From Actinomycetota bacterium (lineage in GTDB: Bacteria > Actinomycetota > Acidimicrobiia > IMCC26256 > PALSA-555): a stretch of DNA of 64,000 nucleotides. Below the pieces are notes generated by a model. It was given only the letters and a program-made list of their open reading frames with translations. It was not told where the DNA came from and searched no databases. This document shows, in pieces, positions 26,407 to 35,309 of this stretch (within the stretch, counting starts at the first letter, position 1; each line of letters opens with the position of its first letter). A program made the translations under genes and the position numbers. Location of the stretch: NCBI GenBank assembly GCA_016870355.1, contig VGBR01000008.1, forward strand, positions 1-64,000, written 5' to 3'.

Positions 26407-27501
26407 GTGCTGGCTGACGCCGTTCGTCCGGTCTACGACGGCCCCGGTCTGAGCACCCTCGTTCCCGCGATCCTCTCGACCCCACGGGCTGACTGGTTGC
26501 CCGCGTCCGCGCGTGAAGCACGCAGCGTCGTGCTCTTGGTCCTCGACGGGCTCGGGTGGGACGCACTCGACGCGAACCGGACCCGCCTCACGAACCTGGC
26601 TTCGCTCGACGGGGGACCGGTGCCGACCGTCGTCCCGTCGACCACTGCGACCGCACTCACCTCCCTCACGACGGGGCTCGCGCCGGCCCAGCACGGTGTC
26701 ACCGGATTCCGCGTGCGACTCGACGGCGGCGTCCTCAACATCCTCTCCTGGCAGGGTGTGAAGCCTCGTCCGCCCGACCCTCGCTCGGTGCAACGGCATG
26801 CAGCCTTCCTGCGGCGCGAGGTTCCGGTCGTGACCAAGGCCGAGTTCCGCAACAGCGGGTTCAGCACCGTGCAGCACGACGGTGCTCGGGTCCACGGCTG
26901 GACAGCGCTGTCGTCACTGGTGGAGCACTGCCGCCGGCTCGTCGAGGCAGGGGAGCCGTTCGTGTACGCGTACTACCCGGGTGTGGACACCGTCGCGCAT
27001 CATCACGGGCTGCGCGACGGCTTCTACGACGCCGAGCTGGGTGCCGCTGACCGCCTCGTGGGTGATCTGCTCGATGTGCTTCCCGACGAGTGCGCACTCG
27101 TCGTGACCGCTGACCATGGTCAGGTGCACATGGGGCAGGACAGCTGGCTTGCGCTGGGCGTGTCGAGCACGCTCGTCGACGTCTGCTCTGGCGACGGCCG
27201 ATTCCGATACCTGCACGCGCGCAAAGGCGCGGCGCGCGAGCTGGTCGCCGAGGCGCGCAAGGAGCACGAACGTCACGCGTGGGTGTTGTCGCGCGAGGAG
27301 CTGCTCGACGAAGGTTGGCTGGGACCCGATCCATCGCCCGCGACACGGGCCCGAGTCGGCGATGTGGTGCTCGCGGCCCGCGACGCGGTGGGGTTCGTCG
27401 ACCCCGAGCTGCCGGTCGAAGCCCGTCTCCGCAGTGCGCACGGCTCTCTCACCGAGGCAGAGATGCTGGTCCCCGTCGTCGCCGGGCGGGGGCGGGGCTG
27501 A
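26407..27501 (+). CDS. Alkaline-phosphatase-superfamily phosphodiesterase
   Basis: 364-aa protein of the type I phosphodiesterase / nucleotide pyrophosphatase group. The metal-binding LLVLDGLGWD, the catalytic-threonine region (PSTTATALTSL), the GVDTVAHHHG metal site and TADHGQVHMG are all visible, so it is likely an active two-metal hydrolase. No signal peptide or membrane segment is seen, which suggests a cytoplasmic location. The substrate is unknown. It is divergent from the Rrf2 gene with a 50-bp gap. Confidence 0.85.
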   Translation: MLADAVRPVYDGPGLSTLVPAILSTPRADWLPASAREARSVVLLVLDGLGWDALDANRTRLTNLASLDGGPVPTVVPSTTATALTSLTTGLAPAQHGVTGFRVRLDGGVLNILSWQGVKPRPPDPRSVQRHAAFLRREVPVVTKAEFRNSGFSTVQHDGARVHGWTALSSLVEHCRRLVEAGEPFVYAYYPGVDTVAHHHGLRDGFYDAELGAADRLVGDLLDVLPDECALVVTADHGQVHMGQDSWLALGVSSTLVDVCSGDGRFRYLHARKGAARELVAEARKEHERHAWVLSREELLDEGWLGPDPSPATRARVGDVVLAARDAVGFVDPELPVEARLRSAHGSLTEAEMLVPVVAGRGRG

Positions 27502-27542
27502 GCGAGCAGCGAAGGGTGTGCCTGTCGGAGTGGGGCGCTACA

Positions 27543-27560
27543 GTGCGATTCGAATCACAC
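27543..27560. promoter_or_regulatory. Palindrome GTGcGATTCGAATCaCAC upstream of dnaE
   Basis: An 18-bp near-palindrome has a perfect 10-bp core GATTCGAATC and one mismatched pair. It overlaps a possible -10 box (TACAGT, 27539-27544). Its size and symmetry fit a repressor operator. Confidence 0.5.
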
Positions 27561-27564
27561 TGAT

Positions 27565-27593
27565 GTAGTTCTCCACAGGGTGTGGAGAACTAC
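27565..27593. promoter_or_regulatory. 13-bp perfect inverted repeat before dnaE
   Basis: GTAGTTCTCCACA-GGG-TGTGGAGAACTAC is a perfect 13-bp inverted repeat with a 3-base loop, ending 23 bp before the proposed dnaE start. It is AT-richer than its surroundings. It could be an operator or an mRNA hairpin controlling dnaE. Confidence 0.75.
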
Positions 27594-27604
27594 CCACCGG
27601 CGTA

Positions 27605-27610
27605 GGGGGA
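27605..27610 (+). promoter_or_regulatory. Ribosome binding site before CTG start of dnaE
   Basis: GGGGGA lies 6 bp before the CTG at 27617, exactly where the conserved DnaE sequence begins. Confidence 0.6.
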
Positions 27611-27616
27611 GCGGCA

Positions 27617-30600
27617 CTGAGCAAGTCCTTCGTCCACCTCCACCTGCACACCGAGTACTCGATGCTCGACGGCGCGTCCCGGATCGGCGACGTCGTCGAG
27701 CGCGCGGTCGCCGACGGGCAACCGGCCGTCGGGATCACCGACCACGGGAACATGTACGGCGTCCTCCCGATGTACCAGGCCGCGCGCGAGGCCGGCATCA
27801 AGTGCATCGTCGGTGAAGAGGCCTACTTCACGACGGGGGACCGACGCGACAAGCCGCGCCGAGCCGACTCCGACATCTTCCATCTCACACTGCTCGCCGA
27901 GAGCGACGTCGGCTACCACAACCTCATCAAGGTGTCGTCGGGCGCGTACCTCGACGGCTTCCACTACCGACCGCGCGCCGACTTCGAGCTGCTCGAGCAC
28001 CACGGCGAGGGTCTCATCGGCACGTCCGGCTGCCTCGGCAGCGCGGTGTGTCAAAGGTTCCTCGCGGGAGACGACGCCGGTGCGCGTGAGCTCGCGGCGA
28101 GGTTCCAGGACGTGCTCGGCCGAGACAGCTTCTTCATCGAGCTCCAGGATCACGGGCTCGCCGACCAGCACCGCGTGAACCATCGGCTCATCGAGCTCGC
28201 GAGATCGATCGACGCGCCACTGCTCGCCACCAACGACAGCCACTACACGCATCGTGACGATGCCGAGGCGCACGCGGCGCTGCTGTGTGTGCAGACCGGC
28301 ACGACACTCGATGACCCGAACCGGTTCAAGTTCGACGCGAACGAGTTCTACCTGAAGACGGCGGCTGAGATGCGCTCGCTGTTCTCGGCCTACGAGGAGG
28401 CATGCGACAACACGCTATGGATCGCCGAGCGGGCAAACGTCGACATCGAGTTTGGCAACGCAGTGCTCCCTGCGTTCGCGACGCCTGAGGGTCACGACGA
28501 GGACTCGTATCTCCGCGAGCTCACGCTGGCGGGCGCCCAGGAGCGCTACGGAAGTCCGCTGCCGCCGCACGTCGCCGAACGTGTCGAGTTCGAGCTGGGT
28601 GTCATCGAGACCATGGGGTTCTCCGCGTACTTCCTCGTGGTGTGGGACCTCGTGCGGTACGCGCGCGAACGCGGGATCCGCGTCGGTCCGGGAAGAGGGA
28701 GCGCCGCGGGATCGTGCGTCGCGTACTCGTTGCGGATCGTCGACATCGATCCGATCCGCTACGACCTGCTCTTCGAGCGGTTCCTCAACCCCGGGCGCAA
28801 GCAGATGCCCGACATCGACATGGACTTCGACTCGCGGTACCGAGGCGAGATGATCCGCTACGCGGCGCAGCGCTACGGCGAGGACCATGTCGCGCAGATC
28901 GTGACGTTCTCGACGATCAAGGCGCGGGCCGCAGTGCGCGATGCATCACGGGTGCTCGGCTACCCGTACGGGGTCGGCGACAAGATCGCGAAGCTGATGC
29001 CGCCGCTGATCATGGGACGCGACACCCCGCTCACCGCCTGCCTGGAGCTCCAGCGCGGGCATGAAGACGGCTTCAAGATGGCGGGTGAGCTGCGCGAGCT
29101 CTACACCGCCGACCCCGACGCGAAGCGCGTCATCGACGTGGCGACCGGCCTCGAGAACCTTCGCCGCCAAGATGGCATCCACGCCGCCGCGGTGGTGATC
29201 ACGCGTGACCCCCTCACCGAATACCTGCCCGTGCAACGGGGCCGCACGCCGGCGGGCGACATCGCCGAGGGCCCGATCGTCACGCAGTACGAGATGCACG
29301 GCGTCGAGGATCTCGGACTCCTCAAGATGGACTTCCTTGGCCTGCGCAACCTCGACGTGATCGAGGTGACGCTGGACCTCGTGGCTGCGAGCACCGGCAC
29401 TCGCCCCGACATCGATGCGATCCCGCTCGATGACGCGCGCACCTTCAAGATGCTCCAACGCGGCGACACCGTGGGCGTGTTCCAGCTCGAAGGTGGGCCG
29501 GTTCGCTCGCTGCTGCGATCGCTGGCGCCGACAGGGTTCGAGGACATCGCCGCCCTCACGGCCCTGTATCGACCCGGGCCGATGGCCCAGAACTGGCACA
29601 ACGAGTACGCGGACCGCAAGAACGGTCGCAAGGCCGTCGACTACCCGCACGACGACCTCGTGCCGATCCTCGAGCCCACCTACGGCTTGATGATCTACCA
29701 AGAGCAGCTGATGCGAGTCGCGCAGCGACTCGCCGGCTACTCGCTCGAAGAAGCCGACAACCTCCGCAAGGCGACGGGCAAGAAGGACCGCAAGCTCATC
29801 GCCAAGGAGCGATCGAAGTTCGTCGACGGCTGCGTCGCACAAGGCCACGACCAAGCGTTTGGTGAGCGCATCTTCGACACCATCGAGCCGTTCGCTGACT
29901 ATTCCTTCAACAAGTCGCACTCCGTCGGTTACGGCTACGTCGCCTACCAAACCGCGTATCTGAAGGCGAACCATCCGGTCGAGTACCTGGCCGCGCTGCT
30001 GACGAGCGTGAAGTCCAACAAGGACCAGACCGCGGTGTTCCTCAACGAATGCCGACAGATGGACATCCCCGTCCTCGTGCCCGACGTGAACGAGTCGGAG
30101 CAGGACTTCACCGTGCGCACGACGCCCGACGGTCGCAACGCGATCCGGTACGGGCTATCGGCCGTGCGCAACGTGGGGGAGGGCGTCGTCGCGCTCATCA
30201 GCGCCGCCCGTGATGCCAGCGGTCCATTCACCGACTTCCACGACTTCTGCGAGCGGGTCGACCCTGGTGCGCTCAACAAGCGCACGGTGGAGTCACTGAT
30301 CAAGGCTGGCGCGTTCGACTCTCTTGGTCACGCGCGCAAGGGTCTCGTCGACGTCCACGAGCAGATCATCGAGGACGCAGTCGGTCGTCGTCGCCGCCGC
30401 GACCAGGGGAACTTCAGCTTCTTCGACCTGGAAGAGGGTGGCTTCGGTGAGGATCCGGGCTTCTCTCACCAGCTGGAGATCACCACCGACGAGTACGTGA
30501 AGTCACAGCGCCTCGGGTTCGAGAAGGAGATGCTCGGGCTCTACGTGAGTGAGCACCCGCTGCTCGGTGCCCAAGGGCGGCTCAAGCGGTACATCGAATG

Positions 30601-31123
30601 CACCCTGTCGGACCTGCGCGAGCTCCGTGACGGTGAGATGCGCGTGGTCGGCGGCATCGTCACCACGTTGTCGCGCAAGTACACGCGCAAGGGCGACTTC
30701 ATGGCGACGTTCGTGCTCGAGGACCTCGGTGCTGCGCTCGAGGTCATGGTGTTCCCGCGCACGATGACGAACTACGGCCACCTGCTCGAAGACGACGCGA
30801 TCATCTGTGTGAAGGGCCGGCTCGACCTGCGTGACGACCAGCCGAAGGTCATCGCGATGGAGATCACCCGACCCGAGATCGCGCTCGACCATGAATCCGA
30901 CCCGGTGCGAATTTGCACCAAGGCGACCGTGTTCACTGACGAGCGGGTGCAGCAGCTGAAAGACGTGCTGCTCCAGCATCCAGGCGACAGTGCCGCGTAC
31001 GTGCAGCTCGAAGGCACCCAGCGAACGACGGTCCTCCGGCTGGCCGATGAGTACCGCGTCGAGCCCAGTGCAGGCCTCTACGCAGAGCTGCGGGTGCTGT
31101 TCGGCCCTGACTGCCTGCGCTGA
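27617..31123 (+). CDS. dnaE: DNA polymerase III alpha subunit DnaE (CTG start)
   Basis: Replicative polymerase, 1168 aa. The N-terminal PHP domain carries HLHLHTEYS, ITDHGN, TSGCLGS and NDSHYTHRDD, so the metal site looks intact; in mycobacterial DnaE1 this domain is the proofreading exonuclease. The catalytic palm contains PDIDMDF near residue 397, followed by the fingers, the helix-hairpin-helix region and a C-terminal OB fold. The ORF track starts at ATG 27662, which would delete the essential HLH motif. No ATG, GTG or TTG lies in frame before it; a CTG at 27617 with a good ribosome site fits the conserved N-terminus. Confidence 0.92.
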   Translation: MSKSFVHLHLHTEYSMLDGASRIGDVVERAVADGQPAVGITDHGNMYGVLPMYQAAREAGIKCIVGEEAYFTTGDRRDKPRRADSDIFHLTLLAESDVGYHNLIKVSSGAYLDGFHYRPRADFELLEHHGEGLIGTSGCLGSAVCQRFLAGDDAGARELAARFQDVLGRDSFFIELQDHGLADQHRVNHRLIELARSIDAPLLATNDSHYTHRDDAEAHAALLCVQTGTTLDDPNRFKFDANEFYLKTAAEMRSLFSAYEEACDNTLWIAERANVDIEFGNAVLPAFATPEGHDEDSYLRELTLAGAQERYGSPLPPHVAERVEFELGVIETMGFSAYFLVVWDLVRYARERGIRVGPGRGSAAGSCVAYSLRIVDIDPIRYDLLFERFLNPGRKQMPDIDMDFDSRYRGEMIRYAAQRYGEDHVAQIVTFSTIKARAAVRDASRVLGYPYGVGDKIAKLMPPLIMGRDTPLTACLELQRGHEDGFKMAGELRELYTADPDAKRVIDVATGLENLRRQDGIHAAAVVITRDPLTEYLPVQRGRTPAGDIAEGPIVTQYEMHGVEDLGLLKMDFLGLRNLDVIEVTLDLVAASTGTRPDIDAIPLDDARTFKMLQRGDTVGVFQLEGGPVRSLLRSLAPTGFEDIAALTALYRPGPMAQNWHNEYADRKNGRKAVDYPHDDLVPILEPTYGLMIYQEQLMRVAQRLAGYSLEEADNLRKATGKKDRKLIAKERSKFVDGCVAQGHDQAFGERIFDTIEPFADYSFNKSHSVGYGYVAYQTAYLKANHPVEYLAALLTSVKSNKDQTAVFLNECRQMDIPVLVPDVNESEQDFTVRTTPDGRNAIRYGLSAVRNVGEGVVALISAARDASGPFTDFHDFCERVDPGALNKRTVESLIKAGAFDSLGHARKGLVDVHEQIIEDAVGRRRRRDQGNFSFFDLEEGGFGEDPGFSHQLEITTDEYVKSQRLGFEKEMLGLYVSEHPLLGAQGRLKRYIECTLSDLRELRDGEMRVVGGIVTTLSRKYTRKGDFMATFVLEDLGAALEVMVFPRTMTNYGHLLEDDAIICVKGRLDLRDDQPKVIAMEITRPEIALDHESDPVRICTKATVFTDERVQQLKDVLLQHPGDSAAYVQLEGTQRTTVLRLADEYRVEPSAGLYAELRVLFGPDCLR

Positions 31124-31126
31124 GAG

Positions 31127-31321
31127 TCAGCGTTCCCGCTTGCCGGCGGCCTTGCCGATGTGGAACGCGGCGAAGCCCACGATGACGTAACCGACGAGCG
31201 CGATCACGGCTTTGACGACGCTCAGCGCGGAGCCGAACAGCAGCCATGCGAGCAGCCCGATCACGACGACACCCACGACCTTCGCGCTGACCGGCGTCGT
31301 GGGTCGCTCCAGATCGCTCAC
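31127..31321 (-). CDS. Small two-TM membrane protein
   Basis: 64-aa protein with two hydrophobic segments (about residues 12-30 and 36-52) and a basic end (KAAGKRER). I do not recognise a family. The GTG start at 31321 is preceded on the minus strand by TACGCT and 6 nt, a leaderless arrangement that supports its being real. The ORF track's longer frame (to 31771) is antisense to npdG. It converges with dnaE with only 3 bp between stops. Confidence 0.65.
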   Translation of the reverse strand: MSDLERPTTPVSAKVVGVVVIGLLAWLLFGSALSVVKAVIALVGYVIVGFAAFHIGKAAGKRER

Positions 31322-31327
31322 GATTCC

Positions 31328-31333
31328 AGCGTA
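31328..31333 (-). promoter_or_regulatory. -10 box TACGCT, likely leaderless promoter
   Basis: On the minus strand TACGCT is followed by GGAATC and the GTG start at 31321. Confidence 0.45.
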
Positions 31334-31368
31334 GGCCGCACCATCTGGGCCCCAACCCGCGCCGTGCC

Positions 31369-32052
31369 ATGCTCTCGCCCGTGGAGATCGGTGTCCTCGG
31401 CGCAACCGGACCAGCAGGTACGGGCATCGCGGCACGGCTCGCGGCCATCGGCCACAACGTGGTTGCCGGGTCCCGCGAGCGCTCGCGTGCCGACGCAGTG
31501 GTCGCGACCTTGCGGGAGAAGTGGGATGCGCGCGTGGACGGGCTGCGCGCTGGCACAAACGACGATGCCGCCGCGGCGCAGGATCTCGTGATCGTCGCAA
31601 CCACTTGGGAAGGCGCCGTCGACACCGCGGCTGCCCACGCCAGCGCGCTCGCCGGCAAGGTTGTGGCCTCGATGGCGAACGGCCTCGAGAAGGTCGGTCA
31701 CGAGTTCCGTCCGGTGTTGCCCGAGGCCGGCTCGCTCGCGGAGGCCGTGCAGGCCGCGGCGCCTGCAGCACGTGTGGCTTCGGCGTTCCACATGATCCCT
31801 GCTGCGACCTTCGGCAACCTCGACGAGGAGATGGACAGCGATGTCGTGGTGTGCAGCGACGACGACGTGGCGCGAGACCTCGTCATCGACCTCGTGTCCT
31901 CGATCCCGAACCTCGGAGCGTTCGACGGTGGGTCGCTGGCCAACTCCGTGGGGCTCGAGGCGTTCACTGCGGTGTTGCTCACGGTGAACCTGCGCCACAA
32001 GGGTTCGGCCACGCTTCGCCTCGCAGGGGTCGACCGGCGCTCGCCCAGATGA
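31369..32052 (+). CDS. npdG: NADPH:coenzyme F420 oxidoreductase NpdG
   Basis: 227-aa Rossmann-fold enzyme that moves hydride between NADP(H) and coenzyme F420. The dinucleotide-binding loop GVLGATGPAGTGIAARLA opens the protein, and segments such as VIVATTWEGA, AFHMIPAATF and the C-terminal LEAFTAVLLTVN fit the family. It implies an F420-using metabolism, common in actinobacteria. The start may be ATG 31369 or GTG 31381. It overlaps mshC by 4 bp. Confidence 0.85.
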   Translation: MLSPVEIGVLGATGPAGTGIAARLAAIGHNVVAGSRERSRADAVVATLREKWDARVDGLRAGTNDDAAAAQDLVIVATTWEGAVDTAAAHASALAGKVVASMANGLEKVGHEFRPVLPEAGSLAEAVQAAAPAARVASAFHMIPAATFGNLDEEMDSDVVVCSDDDVARDLVIDLVSSIPNLGAFDGGSLANSVGLEAFTAVLLTVNLRHKGSATLRLAGVDRRSPR

Positions 32053-33233
32053 CGCTGCGGCTCTACGACACCTCGACGCAAGACCTTCGGGCCTTCGAGC
32101 CTGATCACGTCGTGCGGATGTACGTGTGCGGCATCACGCCCTACGACTCCACGCACCTCGGTCACGCCGCGACCTACTTGGCATATGACCTGTTCGTGCG
32201 CCGACTCGAAGACCTCGGCCACGAGGTCCGCATGGTGCGAAACGTCACCGATGTCGACGACTCGATCCTGCCCAAGGCGCGCGAGCTCGGCGTGCCGTAC
32301 CTCGAGCTCGCGGCGTCTGAGCTCGCTCGCTTCCAGTCGGACATGACCGCGCTCGACATGCGCCCGCCGATCGCCGAGCCCCGGGCGACCGAGTCGATCG
32401 AGGGGATGATCGACCTGATCAATGGCCTCCTGGCCAAGGAGCATGCGTACACCGTCGAGGGCACCACGTACTTCGACATCGCCACGTTCCCGCGCTTCGG
32501 CGCGCTGTCGCACTACTCGCGCGATGAGATGGTCGCGTTCGCGCGCGAGCGCGGTGGCAATCCCGATGATCCACATCGACGAGATCCGCTCGACTTCGTT
32601 CTCTGGCAGCCCTCCGCCGCCGACGAACCGTCATGGCCGGCACCGTTCGGACCGGGCCGACCCGGTTGGCATGTCGAGTGCTCGGTGATGGCGATGGCCA
32701 ACCTCGGTCCGACGCTCGACCTGCATGGCGGCGGGACCGACCTGATCTTCCCGCACCACGAATGTGAGATCGCTCAGAGCGAGTGTGCGACCGGGGAGCC
32801 GTTCTCGCGGCATTGGATGCACTCCGCAATGGTCAGCTACGAGGGCGAGAAGATGAGCAAGTCCCTCGGCAACCTCGTGTTCGTGAGCGACCTGCTCGAG
32901 ACGGCCGACCCGAGGGCGATTCGGCTCGCACTGATGCGCCACCACTACCGGGCCGGGTTCGAGTGGTACGGCACCGACCTCGATGAGGGCACCGCGTTGC
33001 TGCACCGACTGGTTGCCGCGGCCCGATGTGACAGCGGTGCCGATCCGCGCCCGTATGCCGACCGAGTTCGCGCCGCGCTCGACGCCGATCTCGACGCGCC
33101 GCGCGCCGTCGAAGCGCTCGACGATCTTGCGAGCGCGGTGCTCTCAGGTGGTGACGACGCATCCGCACCGGGCGAGCTGCGCGCGCTCGGCTCGCTCTTG
33201 GGGCTCGATCTGTCCAAGTCATTGAGTCCCTGA
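32049..33233 (+). CDS. mshC: Mycothiol cysteine ligase MshC (CysRS paralogue)
   Basis: ATP-dependent ligase joining cysteine to GlcN-inositol in mycothiol synthesis, derived from cysteinyl-tRNA synthetase. The sequence CGITPYDSTHLGHAATYLAYD is the MshC form of the HIGH region; true CysRS has a TVY..HIGNAR pattern. Other motifs are WHVECS, FPHHECEIAQSE (zinc ligands) and KMSKS. It has 394 aa and lacks the 25 to 30 extra residues at the front of mycobacterial MshC. The ATG at 32049 overlaps the npdG stop. A role as the cell's CysRS is less likely but not excluded. Confidence 0.85.
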   Translation: MTLRLYDTSTQDLRAFEPDHVVRMYVCGITPYDSTHLGHAATYLAYDLFVRRLEDLGHEVRMVRNVTDVDDSILPKARELGVPYLELAASELARFQSDMTALDMRPPIAEPRATESIEGMIDLINGLLAKEHAYTVEGTTYFDIATFPRFGALSHYSRDEMVAFARERGGNPDDPHRRDPLDFVLWQPSAADEPSWPAPFGPGRPGWHVECSVMAMANLGPTLDLHGGGTDLIFPHHECEIAQSECATGEPFSRHWMHSAMVSYEGEKMSKSLGNLVFVSDLLETADPRAIRLALMRHHYRAGFEWYGTDLDEGTALLHRLVAAARCDSGADPRPYADRVRAALDADLDAPRAVEALDDLASAVLSGGDDASAPGELRALGSLLGLDLSKSLSP

Positions 33234-33293
33234 ACGCGCGATTCCGGAGCCAGCGTGCGAGCAGAGGACTTCGCCAGCGAGTGAACGACCGTA
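33234..33293. other. Short gap before the thrS promoter
   Basis: I see no gene or terminator hairpin between mshC and the thrS promoter palindrome. Confidence 0.5.
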
Positions 33294-33310
33294 TCGCAGG
33301 TATCCTGCGA
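33294..33310. promoter_or_regulatory. Palindrome TCGCAGG-TAT-CCTGCGA over the thrS -10 box
   Basis: A perfect 7-bp inverted repeat contains the -10 box TATCCT (33301-33306), which is 8 nt before the GTG start of thrS. The arrangement fits a leaderless promoter with an overlapping operator. The core CGCAGG-N3-CCTGCG is shared with 15620-15640 and 35840-35868. Confidence 0.6.
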
Positions 33311-33314
33311 CACA

Positions 33315-35309
33315 GTGAACGAGCGAATAGAGATGGCGAGCAACATCGTTCTGACGTTGCCTGATGGTTCGACGCGCGACGTCGTGTCGGGTACGAGAGC
33401 GGCCGAGGTGGCTGCGGCGATCGGCAAGGGTCTCGCCAAGGCCGCAGTCGCGGCACGGTTGGACGGAGAGTGGATCGACCTCGAGCGCCCCATCGAGCAT
33501 GCCGGCGCGCTCGAGATCATCACCGACGCATCCCCCGACGGGCGCGAGGTGTTGCGCCACTCCACCGCCCATGTGATGGCGCAAGCGGTGACCGATCTGT
33601 TCCCTGGCGCGCGGTACGCGATCGGCCCGGCGATCGAAGATGGCTTCTATTACGACTTCGAGCTGCCGGATGGAGCGCGGTTCACCGATGAGGATTTGCC
33701 CCGCATCGAAGCGCGCATGCAGGAGATCGTGAAGGCGGCCCAGCCATTCGTGCGCGAGGAGGTCGCTCGTGACGAAGGTTTGGAGCGGTTCTCCGATCAG
33801 CCGTACAAGCGGGAGATCATCGAACGAGTCGACGCATCAGAGGTAGGCGAGGGCTCGGTGATCTCCGTCTACCGGAACCCACGTTCGGGCAACGACGACT
33901 TCGTCGACCTCTGCCGTGGACCGCACGTGCCGACCACGAAGCGGCTTGGTTCCTTCAAGCTCACGAAGGTGGCTGGCGCGTACTGGCGCGGCGACGAGCA
34001 CGGCCCGCAGCTCCAGCGGATCTACGGTACGGCCTGGGAGTCGAAGAAGGCGCTCGAAGAACATCTGCACCGCCTCGAGGAAGCCGAACGGCGCGACCAC
34101 CGCAAGCTCGGAGTCGAGCTCGACCTCTTTTCGTTCCCCGAGGAGATCGGCTCTGGTCTCGCGGTGTTCCACCCCAAGGGCGCGCTCGTCCGCAAGATCA
34201 TGGAGGACTACTCGCGCGAGCGACACGAAGCCGGTGGCTACTCGTTCGTGAACTCGCCGCACATCACCAAGGAACAGCTCTTCCAGACATCGGGACACCT
34301 CGACTGGTTCGCCGACGGAATGTTCCCTCCGATGCACGTCGACGAAGGGTCGGGGGAGGGCACGAAGTACTACCTAAAACCGATGAACTGCCCGTTCCAC
34401 ATCCTCATCTTCCGGAGCCGGCTGCGTTCGTACCGCGAGCTACCGCTGCGGATGTTCGAGTTCGGCTCGGTGTACCGCTACGAGAAGTCCGGCGTGGTGC
34501 ATGGCCTGACACGGGTGCGCGGCATGACCCAGGACGATGCCCACATCTTCTGCTCCAAAGAGGAGATGCCACAGGAGCTTGGCTCACTTCTCGACTTCGT
34601 CCTGGAGCTCTTGCGCGACTTCGGTCTCGAGGACTTCTACCTCGAGCTCTCGACGAAGCCGCCAGACAAGGCCGTAGGTACCGACGAAGAGTGGGAAGAG
34701 GCAACGGCGGCACTGCGCGCCGCGGCCGAGCGCGCCGGACTCGAGCTGGTGCTCGACGAGGGTGGTGGCGCGTTCTACGGTCCGAAGATCTCCGTGCAAG
34801 CGCGTGACGCGATCGGGCGGACGTGGCAGCTCTCGACCATCCAGGTCGACTTCCAGATGCCGCAACGCTTCGAGCTCGAGTACGTCGGCGCGGACAACGA
34901 GCGCCACCGGCCGATCATGATCCACCGCGCGCTCTTCGGTGCGATCGAGCGCTTCTTTGGGATCCTCGTGGAGCACTACGCCGGTGCATTCCCGGTCTGG
35001 CTCGCGCCGGTGCAGGTGGCAGTGCTGCCGGTGGCCGATCGCCATGAGGCATACGCCACGCGCCTCGTGGATCGCCTGCGCGCCGAGGGCGTGCGCGTCG
35101 AACACGTCGCCGCTCACTCCGACGGGCTGGGTGCGCGCGTGCGGAGGGCCAAGCTCGAAAAGGTCCCGTATGTCCTCGTGGTGGGAGACGAGGACGCTGA
35201 CGCGGGGACGGTCGGCGTGAACGTGCGGGGGAGCGAGGAACCCGAGCGGGGCGTCGCGGTCGACGACCTTGTCGAGCGTGTCCGCGCGGCGGTGCTCACG
35301 CACGCATGA
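33315..35309 (+). CDS. thrS: Threonyl-tRNA synthetase
   Basis: Class II synthetase, 664 aa. The N-terminal TGS domain is followed by the editing domain with [11 protein letters not shown] and the zinc ligand region CRGPHVP. Catalytic motif 2 ([13 protein letters not shown]) and the motif 3 region ([15 protein letters not shown]) follow, then the anticodon-binding domain. The GTG at 33315 sits 8 nt after a -10 box; an ATG at 33333 is an alternative. It overlaps the HIT gene by 4 bp. Confidence 0.96.
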   Translation: MNERIEMASNIVLTLPDGSTRDVVSGTRAAEVAAAIGKGLAKAAVAARLDGEWIDLERPIEHAGALEIITDASPDGREVLRHSTAHVMAQAVTDLFPGARYAIGPAIEDGFYYDFELPDGARFTDEDLPRIEARMQEIVKAAQPFVREEVARDEGLERFSDQPYKREIIERVDASEVGEGSVISVYRNPRSGNDDFVDLCRGPHVPTTKRLGSFKLTKVAGAYWRGDEHGPQLQRIYGTAWESKKALEEHLHRLEEAERRDHRKLGVELDLFSFPEEIGSGLAVFHPKGALVRKIMEDYSRERHEAGGYSFVNSPHITKEQLFQTSGHLDWFADGMFPPMHVDEGSGEGTKYYLKPMNCPFHILIFRSRLRSYRELPLRMFEFGSVYRYEKSGVVHGLTRVRGMTQDDAHIFCSKEEMPQELGSLLDFVLELLRDFGLEDFYLELSTKPPDKAVGTDEEWEEATAALRAAAERAGLELVLDEGGGAFYGPKISVQARDAIGRTWQLSTIQVDFQMPQRFELEYVGADNERHRPIMIHRALFGAIERFFGILVEHYAGAFPVWLAPVQVAVLPVADRHEAYATRLVDRLRAEGVRVEHVAAHSDGLGARVRRAKLEKVPYVLVVGDEDADAGTVGVNVRGSEEPERGVAVDDLVERVRAAVLTHA

